From: Pseudomonas helleri
GTDB taxonomy: Bacteria > Pseudomonadota > Gammaproteobacteria > Pseudomonadales > Pseudomonadaceae
Reading direction: 5' to 3'
Length of the DNA stretch: 64,000 bases
Assembly (NCBI RefSeq): GCF_001043025.1
Contig: NZ_JYLD01000007.1
Span: forward strand, 124,001-188,000
Below the pieces are notes generated by a model. That model did no database searches. It was not told the DNA's origin and was given only the letters and a program-made list of their open reading frames with translations. Both the position numbers and the translations under genes were made by a program. Positions 63,345-64,000 of the stretch are shown here, piece by piece; position 1 is the first letter of the stretch, and each line of letters starts with the position of its first letter.

Positions 63345-64000
63345 TCACAGACCTTTGTCCCACGCGGGTTCTTCGGTAAAGCGCTCGCTGAGGAAGTCGA
63401 GCATGCTGCGCAGCGTGGCGGGCATGTGCTTGCGCGAGGCGTACACGGCATAAATGTTCATCTGCAAGGGCTCAGCGTCTGGCAGCAGTCGTACCAGTTC
63501 ACCGCTGCGGATATGGCACCCCGCCAAGTAGCTGGGCAGCAGCGAAACCCCACCACCCGCCAGGGTGACGCGCAGCAGCGTGCTGGCTTCGTTGGCGCTG
63601 ATATTGCCTTGAACCGGTACCGACAGCGCTTCGCCTTGCACCGTGAAATGCCACAGGCTCTTGCCGTAGTACGCATGGCTCAGGCAGTTGTGCAGGCTCA
63701 GATCATCGACCTGCTGCGGTGCCGGATGCTCGCGCAAATAGGCGGGCGAGGCGCACAGTACGGAACGGCACACGGTCAGCTTGCGTGCGATCAGACTCGG
63801 GTCCAGCTCGGTGCTGGTGCGAATCGCCAGATCAATGCGCTCATCCACCAGGTTCACCGTGCGGTCGAGCATTTGCAGGTCAATGTTGACCTCGGGGTAG
63901 CGGTGCACGTACTCGGTCATCGCACAGGCCAATTGCGCTTGGCCGAACGAGGTGCTGACGCTGATGCGCAGCAACCCGCGTGGCGCCGCATCGGGCACGC
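63345..64000 (-). CDS. LysR-family transcriptional regulator, C-terminal part (cut by window edge)
   Basis: 217 or more residues of the effector-binding domain; the frame is open to the right edge, so the DNA-binding N-terminus lies outside. Typical LTTR blocks: GLLRISVSTSFGQAQLACAMTEYVHRYPEVNIDLQ, DLAIRTSTELDPSLIARKL, LCASPAYLREHP, LHNCLSHAYYG, LLPSYLAGCHIRSGELVRLLPD. Of the CrgA/AaeR-like subgroup by these blocks. Target not visible. Confidence 0.85.
   Translation of the reverse strand, partial: VPDAAPRGLLRISVSTSFGQAQLACAMTEYVHRYPEVNIDLQMLDRTVNLVDERIDLAIRTSTELDPSLIARKLTVCRSVLCASPAYLREHPAPQQVDDLSLHNCLSHAYYGKSLWHFTVQGEALSVPVQGNISANEASTLLRVTLAGGGVSLLPSYLAGCHIRSGELVRLLPDAEPLQMNIYAVYASRKHMPATLRSMLDFLSERFTEEPAWDKGL

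Overview
The window is a Pseudomonas chromosome (fluorescens/fragi-like lineage by gene content and synteny; species not resolvable by eye). Left of about 22.9 kb it is the late half of an integrated tailed phage. The rest is core genome.

0-22.9 kb, prophage. Head genes in P2 order (scaffold/protease O, capsid N, small terminase M, head completion L) lead into an HP1/P2-type contractile tail: R, S, a DUF2586-type sheath, a DUF2597-type tube, a tail assembly chaperone with a -1 frameshift extension, tape measure, DUF2590, J and I. A lysis cassette (holin, SAR endolysin, Rz with nested Rz1) plus a DksA-like zinc finger sits between tube and chaperone. After the first tail fibre and its chaperone come four genes, at least two of which look like a Mu/T4-type baseplate hub and spike, instead of P2 U and D. 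A 1169-residue second fibre with an SGNH hydrolase fold and an internal duplication follows. Beyond its terminator is AT-rich DNA with one opposite-strand gene, a PIN-domain nuclease that looks like a prophage-borne accessory or defence gene. Integrase, repressor, portal and large terminase would lie left of the window.

23.5-34.4 kb, core genome. kup, the aminoacyl-phosphatidylglycerol operon mprF-acvB, three initiator tRNA-fMet copies each with its own terminator, a 7-bp minisatellite, SOS-controlled dinB, an envelope lipoprotein and proS.

34.5-42.1 kb. ampG, an alkyltransferase-like protein with Trp in place of the acceptor Cys, a DUF481 outer-membrane protein, an SDR reductase divergent from hugZ, fxsA, and groES-groEL behind a sigma-32-like promoter.

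42.4-46.2 kb. The metal-responsive two-component system colR-colS, followed by the target operon warA-inaA-small ORF with a ColR-type box. 46.3-52.2 kb: an iron-linked periplasmic group (two imelysin-family proteins, a di-heme oxidoreductase, a Tat-exported DUF1513 protein). 52.4-59 kb: the bifA - sodB - argO/argP - epimerase - coiled-coil membrane protein block found in the same order in P. aeruginosa. 59.1-64 kb: a DHA2-type MFS exporter, pobA divergent from its AraC-type regulator pobR, a 54-residue secreted ORF, and a LysR regulator cut by the window edge.

Pseudomonas REP-type palindromes (GTAGGAGCGAGC / GCGATCTTTTGATC type) punctuate the core part at eight or more intergenic sites, including the pobA-pobR control region. 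No IS element, CRISPR array or rRNA was seen.
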